In this document: one piece after another, positions 6,585 to 13,323 of the stretch
Numbering within the stretch: position 1 is the stretch's first letter
How the letters are laid out: each line of letters starts with the position of its first letter
The notes under the pieces: generated by a model
Database searches by the model: none
Told to the model about the DNA's origin: nothing
The model's input: the letters and a program-made list of their open reading frames with translations, nothing else
Translations under genes and position numbers: made by a program
Origin: an uncultured Clostridia bacterium
Lineage (GTDB): Bacteria; Bacillota; Clostridia; Christensenellales; UBA1242
Reading direction: 5' to 3'
Length of the DNA: 21,060 nucleotides
Assembly: GCA_934747775.1 (NCBI GenBank)
Contig: CAKVHA010000014.1
Coordinates: 1-21,060, forward strand

Positions 6585-9038
6585 TTATCTTTCAACACTA
6601 AGTGTAAGTTTGCCTTCTTTTGCAGAAATAATTATAGTATCACCTTTCAAGATGTTGCCTTCTAGCATTTCTTCGGCAATTCGGTCTTCAATTTCTTGCT
6701 CTATTAGTCTACGAAGTGGACGTGCGCCATACTCTGGGTCAAAACCTTTATCTATAGTGTATTTTAAAGCGCTCTCGGTTACTTTTAGGTTTACACCTTG
6801 TTCTTGCAACTTCTTGTTAAGTTTGCTAATAAATATTTTACAAATATTAACAAGTTGTTCTTGAGTAAGTGAATGGAACACTGTAATAACATCAATACGG
6901 TTTAAAAACTCTGGTTTGAATGTGCGTTTTAGTGCGTCCATCAAAATTTGTTTTGTCATATCTTCTTGAGCATTTGTTTTTGCATCGTTAAATCCTAGTC
7001 CGTTGCGATTTCTAGGAAGGTCAGAAACACCACAGTTTGAAGTAAAGATAATTATGGTGTTTTTAAAGCTAACAAGTCTACCCTGACTATCGGTCAAACG
7101 TCCGTCGTCTAGCACTTGCAACAACAAATTAAACACATCTGGGTGAGCTTTTTCGATTTCATCAAACAACACAACACTATATGGTTTACGTCTAACTTGT
7201 TCGGTTAGTTGACCACCTTCGTCAAAACCAACATATCCTGGAGGCGCACCTATAAGTTTGCTTACGCTGTGCTTTTCCATATATTCACTCATATCTAGCC
7301 TAATAACAGCATTTTCGTTGTCAAACATAGCTTCTGCCAAAGCCTTACATAGTTCGGTTTTACCAACACCAGTAGGTCCTAGGAACATAAAGCTACCAAT
7401 AGGACGATTTGCATCTTTTAAGCCAATACGCGCACGTCTAATTGCCTTGCTTACAGCTGTAACAGCTTCGTCTTGTCCAATTACACGATTGTGTAAAATG
7501 TTTTCTAGTTTTAACAAACGCTCTTTTTCGCTTTCGGTAAGTTTAGTAATAGGAATTCCCGTCCACTTGCTAATAATGGTGCAAATGTCGTCGCTAGTAA
7601 TAGTAATTTCGCTTGCTTGCGATTGACGTTGCGCCATAATGCGGTCTTTACGAGCATTTGCTTCTTTAATTTTATCTCTAAATTCGCTAGCTTTTTCAAA
7701 TTGCTCGTTAATTAATGCTTCACGCTTTTCGGCTTCATAACCAGCAATTTCTTCTTCTATTTTTGTGATTTCTTCTGGTTTTTGGCTGCCATAAACCTTT
7801 GCCTTACTACTTGCTTCGTCTATCAAATCAATAGCCTTATCTGGCAAACTGCGGTCTGGAATATAACGGTCACTCAAAGTTGCAGCTGCGATAATTGCGT
7901 CGTCGGAAATATTAACCTTATGGAATGCTTCAAAGCTGTCTTTTAATCCACGCAAAATTGCAATTGTTTGTTCCACTGTAGGTGGGTTTATAATAACTGG
8001 TTGAAATCTACGTTCTAGTGCTTTATCTTTTTCAATATATTGTCTGTACTCGTCGGTTGTGGTTGCACCAATTGTTTGAAATTCGCCACGAGCCAAATAT
8101 GGTTTTAACATATCCGAAGGATTAACTTCGCCCTTGTCACCACCAGCTTGTGCAAGTGTATGAATTTCATCTATAAACACAATAATATCTCTATTTTGCG
8201 TAATTATATCAATAAGTTGTTTTAGTTTTTCTTCCAAAGCACCTCTAAATTTTGTGCCAGCCATTAGTCCGCCAAGTTCTAGCGAGAAAATGCTTTTGTT
8301 TTTTAAAATTTCTGGAACTTTGCCTTGTGCTATTGCTAGTGCTAAGCCGTCTACAACTGCCGATTTACCAACACCAGCTTCACCAATCAAAACTGGGTTG
8401 TTTTTGGTTTTTCTACAAAGGATTTCAATAACTCTGCCAATTTCTTCTTCTCTACCAATAATTGGGTCAATTTTGCCTTGTCTTGCTTTTAGTGTTAAGT
8501 CTTGCCCCATCTCCAAAAGTTCTTTTGGCAACTTACTTTCACCCACTTGTTGAGTTCCTGTACCGCCCAAATTTTGACCTTCTAAGGTTCCTGCTTTTAT
8601 AACTTGTAAAATACTTTCCTTTAATTCGTTCAAATTAACCTTAAAATTTCTTCTCAAAATATTAATAGCATAGCTATTTTCACTCACCAACATAGCTGCA
8701 AGCAAGTGTTCGGTTGAAATGAAGTTGTGTCCTACTTCCATTGCAAATCTTTTAGCAATATTAAACACTTCTTTATTTCTAGGGCTTAAACCAATTGTGT
8801 TGCCAGTTAGCATAATGTTACGTTTTGTGGCAGTTTTATCAAAAATTTGTTCAAGTTTATCGGTTGTAACCCCATAGGTGTTCAAAATTTTTCCGCTAAC
8901 GGTATCTTGAAGTGCGGTTATACCATACAACAAGTGCTCAGTACCTAATTGACTGTAGCCATACTGAATGGCAACCGTACCTGCAATTTGCAACGCTTTA
9001 TTTACATTATCAGTAACTCTTAATTCACTATTAAACAT
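6585..9038 (-). CDS. clpC: AAA+ unfoldase ClpC of the ClpCP protease
   Basis: ClpC unfolds substrates and feeds them to ClpP. The 817 residues match full-length ClpC. Order of domains: double Clp_N repeat (about 1-145); AAA1 with Walker A GEAGVGKS (219-226) and Walker B VFIDE (287-291); a UVR-containing middle domain (about 425-465), typical of ClpC and absent from ClpA; AAA2 with Walker A GPTGVGKT (554-561) and Walker B VLFDE (623-627). The ClpP-docking tripeptide LGF is at 681-683. It is the last gene of the ctsR operon, starting two bases after mcsA with AGGAGG as RBS. mcsB, which normally lies between mcsA and clpC, is missing. Confidence 0.98.
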   Translation of the reverse strand: MFNSELRVTDNVNKALQIAGTVAIQYGYSQLGTEHLLYGITALQDTVSGKILNTYGVTTDKLEQIFDKTATKRNIMLTGNTIGLSPRNKEVFNIAKRFAMEVGHNFISTEHLLAAMLVSENSYAINILRRNFKVNLNELKESILQVIKAGTLEGQNLGGTGTQQVGESKLPKELLEMGQDLTLKARQGKIDPIIGREEEIGRVIEILCRKTKNNPVLIGEAGVGKSAVVDGLALAIAQGKVPEILKNKSIFSLELGGLMAGTKFRGALEEKLKQLIDIITQNRDIIVFIDEIHTLAQAGGDKGEVNPSDMLKPYLARGEFQTIGATTTDEYRQYIEKDKALERRFQPVIINPPTVEQTIAILRGLKDSFEAFHKVNISDDAIIAAATLSDRYIPDRSLPDKAIDLIDEASSKAKVYGSQKPEEITKIEEEIAGYEAEKREALINEQFEKASEFRDKIKEANARKDRIMAQRQSQASEITITSDDICTIISKWTGIPITKLTESEKERLLKLENILHNRVIGQDEAVTAVSKAIRRARIGLKDANRPIGSFMFLGPTGVGKTELCKALAEAMFDNENAVIRLDMSEYMEKHSVSKLIGAPPGYVGFDEGGQLTEQVRRKPYSVVLFDEIEKAHPDVFNLLLQVLDDGRLTDSQGRLVSFKNTIIIFTSNCGVSDLPRNRNGLGFNDAKTNAQEDMTKQILMDALKRTFKPEFLNRIDVITVFHSLTQEQLVNICKIFISKLNKKLQEQGVNLKVTESALKYTIDKGFDPEYGARPLRRLIEQEIEDRIAEEMLEGNILKGDTIIISAKEGKLTLSVER

Positions 9039-9040
9039 AA

Positions 9041-9631
9041 TTATTTTTCCTCCTTATTTCCTTTTTTGTCTTTGCCCTTTTCTTTACTGTCTTTTTTATC
9101 ATTATTATCATTACTTTCGGTTTTAGGTTTTACACCCTTTAACTCGTTTATTTTTTGTTTCAACTTTCCAGCGTCTTCATATCTTTCTTCGGCAATGGCT
9201 TTGTTAAACTCGTTTTCCAACTGCTCTAATTCGGTTGGTTTTTCGGTTAGGCTAAGGTCAATGTCAGTTGGATTATCCATATTTTCTAGCATATCCCTAA
9301 TTTCTTCGTTAAAAGTGTCGTAACACTTATCACACCCTAATTTACCACGTTTTAAAAAGTCGGAAAAGGTGCTGCCGCATTTAGGGCATTTTTTTGTGTC
9401 TTTTTCCAAAAACAATCCGTTGCCACCAAAACCAAAGTTGTCGTTAAACATATCAAAAATGTCATTTGGAAAACCAAAGCCCATATCCATATTCATATCC
9501 ATATCAAAGTCTGCGTCAAGGTTCATCTCGTTTGCGCATTTTTCGCAAAGATGTGTTTCATATCCTTCGCCATTAATAACAACCGATTTGTGGAAAGTTG
9601 CCACATTCTTTTTACATCTATCACACAACAT
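9041..9631 (-). CDS. mcsA: McsA-like zinc-finger/UVR protein
   Basis: McsA binds metal and, in Bacillus, activates the arginine kinase McsB and works with ClpC and CtsR. Four CxxC pairs are intact: Cys3/Cys6, Cys29/Cys32, Cys82/Cys85 and Cys100/Cys103. Residues about 135-166 are a UVR motif (LEQLENEFNKAIAEERYEDA). Between the zinc fingers is a linker rich in Asp, Met, Phe and Gly (about 39-74), and the C-terminus is a Lys/Asp/Asn/Glu-rich tail (about 168-196); both seem longer than in Bacillus. It starts one base after the ctsR stop with GGAGAT upstream. Without an adjacent mcsB it may act directly on CtsR or ClpC (inference). Confidence 0.93.
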   Translation of the reverse strand: MLCDRCKKNVATFHKSVVINGEGYETHLCEKCANEMNLDADFDMDMNMDMGFGFPNDIFDMFNDNFGFGGNGLFLEKDTKKCPKCGSTFSDFLKRGKLGCDKCYDTFNEEIRDMLENMDNPTDIDLSLTEKPTELEQLENEFNKAIAEERYEDAGKLKQKINELKGVKPKTESNDNNDKKDSKEKGKDKKGNKEEK

Positions 9632-9632
9632 A

Positions 9633-10094
9633 TTATTTATCTCCTTTTACAATATTTATTAAAACATTCTTTAAAATATTTGCTCTAAGTTTATTTTCAA
9701 TTTTAATTGGATTAGATAGCGATTTGTTTGAAATCGCTGCAATTAGCATATTATGCTCACGCTCAGTTATAAACTTTCGCGAAAGTAACCCATCTATCAA
9801 TTGTACAGCCAAGTTGTAATCAATCTCGTCCTTAATAGTATCGCAAATAAGTTTTTCAATATAGCTATCTTTATTTAGGTCAACTTTAGTAAGTTTTATA
9901 TACCCACCACCGCCACGCCTACTTTCTATTATAAACCCCTTAGGATTTGTAAACCTTGTAGATAACACATAGTTTATTTGACTTGGTGCACAATTAAAAA
10001 ACGACGCAAGCTCATTACGCGACAAGTTTACTTCTGTATAATCTTGCAATTGTTCCAATATAAACTGCTCTATTACATCACTTATATTTTGCAT
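9633..10094 (-). CDS. ctsR: Transcriptional repressor CtsR
   Basis: CtsR represses clp genes at normal temperature and is inactivated by heat or thiol stress. The N-terminal winged HTH is recognisable (LSRNELASFFNCAPSQINYV, about 24-43). The glycine-rich wing SRRGGGGYIK is at 58-67; this is the loop known to insert in the DNA minor groove and sense heat. The C-terminal dimerisation part includes LLSRKFITEREHNML. The 153 residues match the family. The RBS AAAGGAGG is ideally placed. A perfect CtsR box lies directly upstream, so the operon should be autorepressed. The wing arginines targeted by McsB in Bacillus relatives are still present although mcsB is not in this operon. Confidence 0.97.
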   Translation of the reverse strand: MQNISDVIEQFILEQLQDYTEVNLSRNELASFFNCAPSQINYVLSTRFTNPKGFIIESRRGGGGYIKLTKVDLNKDSYIEKLICDTIKDEIDYNLAVQLIDGLLSRKFITEREHNMLIAAISNKSLSNPIKIENKLRANILKNVLINIVKGDK

Positions 10095-10103
10095 ATACCC
10101 TCC

Positions 10104-10130
10104 TTTGAGAAAGTTTGACTTTCTTTGACT
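10104..10130 (-). promoter_or_regulatory. CtsR operator: two perfect heptamers and a third partial one
   Basis: Read on the minus strand, 10130-10114 is AGTCAAAGAAAGTCAAA, an exact match to the CtsR consensus RGTCAAA-NAN-RGTCAAA. A third unit, TCTCAAA (10110-10104), continues the 10-base phase and runs into the ctsR ribosome binding site. The array begins right after the -10 region. Confidence 0.93.
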
Positions 10131-10138
10131 TTCGATTA

Positions 10139-10168
10139 ATTATAACACCCATCTTTACACAATGTCAA
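10139..10168 (-). promoter_or_regulatory. Consensus sigma-A promoter of ctsR-mcsA-clpC
   Basis: On the minus strand TTGACA (10163-10168) and TATAAT (10139-10144) are both perfect, with an 18-base spacer. The start should fall near 10132, at the edge of the CtsR operator. A strong promoter held by a repressor fits this operon. Confidence 0.9.
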
Positions 10169-10246
10169 CAGTTTTTTTAAAAAATTTTAAAGTTTTTTTA
10201 ATTTTTTTTTAGACTTTATTGCAGAAATGCAAGCTAGCTCGTTTTC

Positions 10247-10277
10247 ACAAAAAAAAGAGTGCCTAAAAAAGACACTC
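10247..10277 (-). terminator. Terminator after the 19-residue ORF
   Basis: On the minus strand GAGTG-TCTTTTTTAGG-CACTC is followed at once by eight or more T residues (plus-strand A-run 10249-10256). The stem is only 5 bp but the T-tract is strong. Confidence 0.65.
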
Positions 10278-10310
10278 ATAAAAAAACAAATATAAGGTTA
10301 ATAACCTACT

Positions 10311-10370
10311 TTATTTTGCAAATCCTTTCAATACTAATAAGGTTACAAATATAATCATAGCAAATTTCAT
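10311..10370 (-). CDS. 19-residue hydrophobic peptide
   Basis: The ATG at 10370 opens a 19-codon frame encoding MKFAMIIFVTLLVLKGFAK, then TAA. A Lys at each end flanks one hydrophobic stretch (about residues 3-14) long enough for a short membrane helix. Support for expression: a promoter with 17-base spacing just upstream, the purine-rich RBS AAAGGGGG about ten bases before the ATG, and a T-rich terminator about 35 bases after the stop. It is a self-contained unit between the ctsR and amidohydrolase-like operons. It matches no family I recognise; a membrane-acting micropeptide or type-I-toxin-like peptide is possible, but no antisense RNA could be identified. Confidence 0.5.
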   Translation of the reverse strand: MKFAMIIFVTLLVLKGFAK

Positions 10371-10402
10371 ATAACTATATCCCCCTTTCCCTTCATAAAA
10401 AT

Positions 10403-10431
10403 ATAATATCACAAAAACTTCTAATTGTAAA
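10403..10431 (-). promoter_or_regulatory. Promoter of the 19-residue ORF
   Basis: On the minus strand TTTACA (10426-10431) and TATTAT (10403-10408) with a 17-base spacer. The start is predicted near 10396, about 26 bases before the ATG. Confidence 0.55.
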
Positions 10432-10468
10432 TACCCATATACAAAATTAGTTCTAAAAAAAACAATAT

Positions 10469-10500
10469 AAAAAAACAACCATAACATATTTTTATGGTTG
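10469..10500 (-). terminator. Terminator after the amidohydrolase-like gene
   Basis: Perfect 9-bp inverted repeat CAACCATAA / TTATGGTTG (10476-10484 and 10492-10500, loop of 7), followed in the minus direction by seven T residues. It lies about 115 bases past the stop at 10617. Confidence 0.8.
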
Positions 10501-10616
10501 CGGTTTTATTATTCATAATGTAGCTTTTTAATTTTAATACCACTTTAATTTTAATATTACCAAGCTTTTAATGAAATCATCTATTAAATACCACTTAAGA
10601 ATTAGATTTTAATCTT

Positions 10617-11621
10617 CTATTGTTTTTTATAAATAACTTTGCCATTGGCAATTGTGTAAAGTACATTACTTGTGTTTAAGTCTAAAATGCTTGGCGTATC
10701 AAGAACAATCAAATCAGCATGGTTGCCAATTCTAATTTCACCAGCACTTTGTTTTAAAAATTTATTTGGATTAATTGATATAATATTATCTAAATCTAAA
10801 TTACTCACTAATCCACTTTCATTTAAAACTCCCGATTGCAAATCTGAAACAAGCGAGATTTCTTTTAAAAAATTGTCACCACCTAGACAAACACCCACTC
10901 CGTTTTTTATCATAGAGTATACAGGGGCAACACCATTGCCTAAACGTAAACTTTTTGTTGGCGTAACACAAACATAAGTGTCGTGATATTGCATTATCTC
11001 AACATCGTCCTTATCACAGTTTTCACAACCTAAAAGCATATGCGGTCTATCCAATACTCCATATTCTTCCAACAATCTTACAGGAGTAAAACCATTAACC
11101 TTATCACATTCGCCAACCTCATACAATGTTTCGTTGGTTACTGTTAGTATAGGCAAGTCAAACTCTTTAGAAAACTTAACAAGATCAGAAAAAACATTTT
11201 CGTCTGTTGTGAAAGAATTTTTAGCAAAAAGCACACATTTTATATCATTTTTCAATAAATTTATATATTTTTCTTGCAAAATTTGAAAATTTACATATTC
11301 AGCATCATTAAAAACACCTATTCCAAAATATACAGTAAAACCCATTTCTTTTAATAAAAGCGCCTTATTTAGGTCATTATTTAAACAAACAATAGTTGTA
11401 ACACCATTAATTGCTTGATTTTTAATATTACAACTTTCATCAAAACAACAGTTTACAAAACCACTTCGCACAAAGTAATTGTCACAATTTATAGACTTTG
11501 TGTCAGAAACTATCATATTTTTGTCAATTTTTTCTATTTTATCGCCGTTTATTAAAATATCATAACCGTATGAAATTTCATTATTTTTTATTATATTTAT
11601 ATTTCTAAGCAAAGTTTTCAT
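10617..11621 (-). CDS. Amidohydrolase-fold protein lacking metal ligands (pseudoenzyme)
   Basis: The 334 residues align in layout with the MtaD/SAH-deaminase/guanine-deaminase branch of the amidohydrolases: an N-terminal beta-sandwich strand set, SGFVN (53-57) where PGFVNxHxH is expected, RLLEEYGVLD (182-191), a PTKSLRLGNGVAPV segment (221-234) matching PTSNLKLASGIAPV, LGGD (246-249) for LGTD, and a closing GNHADLIVLD (299-308). The zinc ligands are gone: the HxH positions are Cys59 and Asp61, the strand-5 His position is Val161, and the HC pair is Gly198-Cys199. Only Glu164 and Asp249 remain. It is about 100 residues shorter than MtaD. The frame is intact with a good RBS (AAGGAG), so it is a maintained protein, probably non-catalytic. 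Confidence 0.8.
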   Translation of the reverse strand: MKTLLRNINIIKNNEISYGYDILINGDKIEKIDKNMIVSDTKSINCDNYFVRSGFVNCCFDESCNIKNQAINGVTTIVCLNNDLNKALLLKEMGFTVYFGIGVFNDAEYVNFQILQEKYINLLKNDIKCVLFAKNSFTTDENVFSDLVKFSKEFDLPILTVTNETLYEVGECDKVNGFTPVRLLEEYGVLDRPHMLLGCENCDKDDVEIMQYHDTYVCVTPTKSLRLGNGVAPVYSMIKNGVGVCLGGDNFLKEISLVSDLQSGVLNESGLVSNLDLDNIISINPNKFLKQSAGEIRIGNHADLIVLDTPSILDLNTSNVLYTIANGKVIYKKQ

Positions 11622-11639
11622 CTGTTTTCTCCTTAACTT

Positions 11640-11645
11640 ATTATA
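11640..11645 (-). promoter_or_regulatory. Candidate -10 of the amidohydrolase-like gene
   Basis: A minus-strand TATAAT lies 18 bases before the ATG. The best -35 candidate, TTGGTT (11662-11667), is inside the arm of the terminator hairpin just upstream, so the promoter call is weak. Confidence 0.35.
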
Positions 11646-11658
11646 TCACAACAAAACA

Positions 11659-11688
11659 AAAAACCAAGTGTAATTTTACTTGGTTTTT
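11659..11688. terminator. Terminator after the DegV-like gene, possibly bidirectional
   Basis: AAAAACCAAGT (11659-11669) and ACTTGGTTTTT (11678-11688) form a perfect 11-bp hairpin with an 8-base loop and T residues on both exits. It separates the DegV-like gene from the amidohydrolase-like gene. Confidence 0.8.
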
Positions 11689-11835
11689 AAATTTATTATA
11701 GATATTTTATTTTTTATATTCTTAATTTAAAATAAGAACCGAAAATTAAAAATTATTTTTTAATTATCTCTAAACACTTTTTAAAAGACCTAAGTCTCCA
11801 TTGTGATTTTATTAAAAAATTTAACAATGTTTTTA

Positions 11836-12669
11836 TTAATGTTTTTTGCCGTGAAAGCCAACAACAATTGTATCTGCCCCATACACCATAACGCTTGCCA
11901 AACTCATTTTTTGTAGTAAAACAGTGCATTCGTTGTTAAACTTTTTTTCTAGACAATCTTTAAAATATTCTGCCGATTGTTCTTGAACAGCATATGACAC
12001 AACTATAATATGATCAGCCAAGTTCACACTGTTGTTTTCTATAAAGGTAACTACTTGATTTAATGCTTTTTTTCTACCATTAACATAGTCTAGCACAACG
12101 CTTTTTTGTGATTCAAAATCAACTACCGCATTTACATTAAGCTGACACTTTATGTTAACATCTTTGTTTTCACATTCGGATAAATACTTAGCATTATTTG
12201 TTACAATGTATCCCCTAACTTCATTTTTAAAGTTGTTTACAAAATTTTTAATTTCGTCATCAGCATCGCCACGTTTTGACATTAGCCCCACTTCGTATAA
12301 CAACACTCCTGCTACACTAGACGCCAAACCCAAATCTACTACTTCAACTTTTCGATTTGGGAAATTTTCGTTTATTTCTTTAACAGCATCTGAAAAAGGT
12401 GTTGTTATATTAAATTTTATTTGATTGGTTGCAAAATACAAAATATTTTCACCATTGTTTATATATGGCAAAAACGCTTTAACATAATCGTTTTTTGTAA
12501 CAGCAAGCGAAAGCGAACCAGCATTTTTACAGGCATCTAAATATGCTTCATTAGATTTTTGCACATTTTTGCCGTTTAGCTTTACATTAAATTTTACCAT
12601 ATCAAGCCCAAGTTTTTTTACTTGAGCCGCGTTTAGTTCGCACGCACTATCCACAAATACAACACTCAT
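11836..12669 (-). CDS. Diverged DegV-like (fatty-acid-binding fold) protein
   Basis: DegV proteins bind a fatty acid between two domains and, in some Firmicutes, act as the FakB subunit of fatty acid kinase. This 277-residue protein keeps the general plan: opening VVFVDSACELN, middle VEVVDLGLASSVAGVLLYEV, and closing DTIVVGFHGKK. The ligand signatures are altered: the usual TSQPS is AVTKND (56-61), and the SGTYQSA-type segment reads NITTPFSDA (87-95). It may bind a different ligand. The start at 12669 is chosen because GGAGG lies five bases upstream; an ATG at 12681 overlaps that RBS. It has a strong promoter of its own. No fakA is in the window. Confidence 0.7.
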   Translation of the reverse strand: MSVVFVDSACELNAAQVKKLGLDMVKFNVKLNGKNVQKSNEAYLDACKNAGSLSLAVTKNDYVKAFLPYINNGENILYFATNQIKFNITTPFSDAVKEINENFPNRKVEVVDLGLASSVAGVLLYEVGLMSKRGDADDEIKNFVNNFKNEVRGYIVTNNAKYLSECENKDVNIKCQLNVNAVVDFESQKSVVLDYVNGRKKALNQVVTFIENNSVNLADHIIVVSYAVQEQSAEYFKDCLEKKFNNECTVLLQKMSLASVMVYGADTIVVGFHGKKH

Positions 12670-12694
12670 ATTTTCCTCCATTTTGTCCTACAAA

Positions 12695-12723
12695 AATATA
12701 TCACTAGATTATATTATTGTCAA
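12695..12723 (-). promoter_or_regulatory. Promoter of the DegV-like gene
   Basis: On the minus strand a consensus TTGACA (12718-12723) and TATATT (12695-12700) with a 17-base spacer, just after the transglycosylase stop. Confidence 0.7.
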
Positions 12724-12726
12724 ATT

Positions 12727-13245
12727 TTAATGATATAATAATTTATAAATTTTTTTATTGTTTTTTACACGCCTTACATAGTCTTTTGTTTCTTTAACAG
12801 GAATATTTTGTGGATTTCCGTCAAATTCATTTTTCAACCAAGCATTAACGTTGTTATACCCAGCATTATATGCACATAGAGCCAACACTTCGTTGCCGTC
12901 GTACATATCCATAAGGTATTTTAGATAATAGCAGCCAATATTTATGTTGTCGTTAGGTTCAAACAAATCATATTGTTTCAAATTTAAACCGATTTTTTTA
13001 GCAACATCATCTGCCGTGGCTGGCATAACCTGCATAAGTCCGCAAGCTCCCACCTTTGATTTTGCTTTTTTATTAAATCCACTTTCCGCTTTTATCACAC
13101 CAAAAACCAACACTTCATCTAGATTGTAAGTTTCACAATATTTTAACACAATGCTGTTGTATTTTATTGGAAAAAACAGGAAAAAAAACAAACTAATTGC
13201 AACAATTATAAATATCACTAATACGCAAAAAATCCATTTTTTCAT
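12727..13245 (-). CDS. Membrane-anchored lytic transglycosylase (SLT/GH23)
   Basis: This enzyme family cleaves peptidoglycan glycan strands to anhydro-muropeptides. Residues 4-26 are a strongly hydrophobic segment after MKK, an uncleaved anchor or signal peptide placing the domain outside the membrane. The SLT domain spans about 35-165: catalytic Glu54 in KAESGFN, GLMQVMPAT (69-77), and ALCAYNAG (122-129) with the trailing VNAWL. At 172 residues it is a minimal single-domain form with no LysM. It follows gpr with a 44-base gap. No Shine-Dalgarno sequence is visible before the ATG, and a possible promoter ends five bases upstream of it. A role in spore or vegetative wall turnover cannot be separated from sequence alone. 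Confidence 0.93.
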   Translation of the reverse strand: MKKWIFCVLVIFIIVAISLFFFLFFPIKYNSIVLKYCETYNLDEVLVFGVIKAESGFNKKAKSKVGACGLMQVMPATADDVAKKIGLNLKQYDLFEPNDNINIGCYYLKYLMDMYDGNEVLALCAYNAGYNNVNAWLKNEFDGNPQNIPVKETKDYVRRVKNNKKIYKLLYH

Positions 13246-13250
13246 AATAT

Positions 13251-13280
13251 ATTTTATGCGATATTTTTAGCGTAATTCAA
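13251..13280 (-). promoter_or_regulatory. Candidate promoter for the transglycosylase gene
   Basis: On the minus strand TTGAAT (13275-13280) and TAAAAT (13251-13256) with an 18-base spacer; the -10 ends five bases before the ATG, so the transcript would have almost no leader. An upstream 10-bp inverted repeat overlaps the -35. Confidence 0.3.
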
Positions 13281-13323
13281 AAACACGTATTAATCTAATT
13301 TGTTTATGCCCAAAATTACGCTA
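13268..13323. repeat. 10-bp inverted repeat across the gpr 3' end
   Basis: TAGCGTAATT (13268-13277) and AATTACGCTA (13314-13323) are perfect complements 36 bases apart. One arm lies within the last gpr codons and the other overlaps the candidate -35 of the transglycosylase gene. There is no T-tract on either side, so it does not look like a terminator. Confidence 0.4.

Larger units (their letters stand above)
10169..10616. other. Gap between ctsR promoter and amidohydrolase-like gene
   Basis: The 448 bases hold, in order: a T/A-rich stretch (10169-10246), the terminator and body of a 19-residue ORF unit (10247-10431), a terminator for the amidohydrolase-like gene (10469-10500), and about 115 AT-rich bases that look like its 3' untranslated region. 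The last part contains the direct repeat AATACCACTT at 10536-10545 and 10587-10596. No other gene is seen. Confidence 0.7.

Noticed and set aside
7511..7699. A 62-codon frame inside clpC on the same strand
   Set aside because: It is a shifted frame within an intact clpC, with no independent start signal.
10295..10307. AGGTTAATAACCT palindrome after the 19-residue ORF, considered as part of an antisense-RNA toxin system
   Set aside because: It is short, and no opposing promoter or antisense transcript region could be identified nearby.
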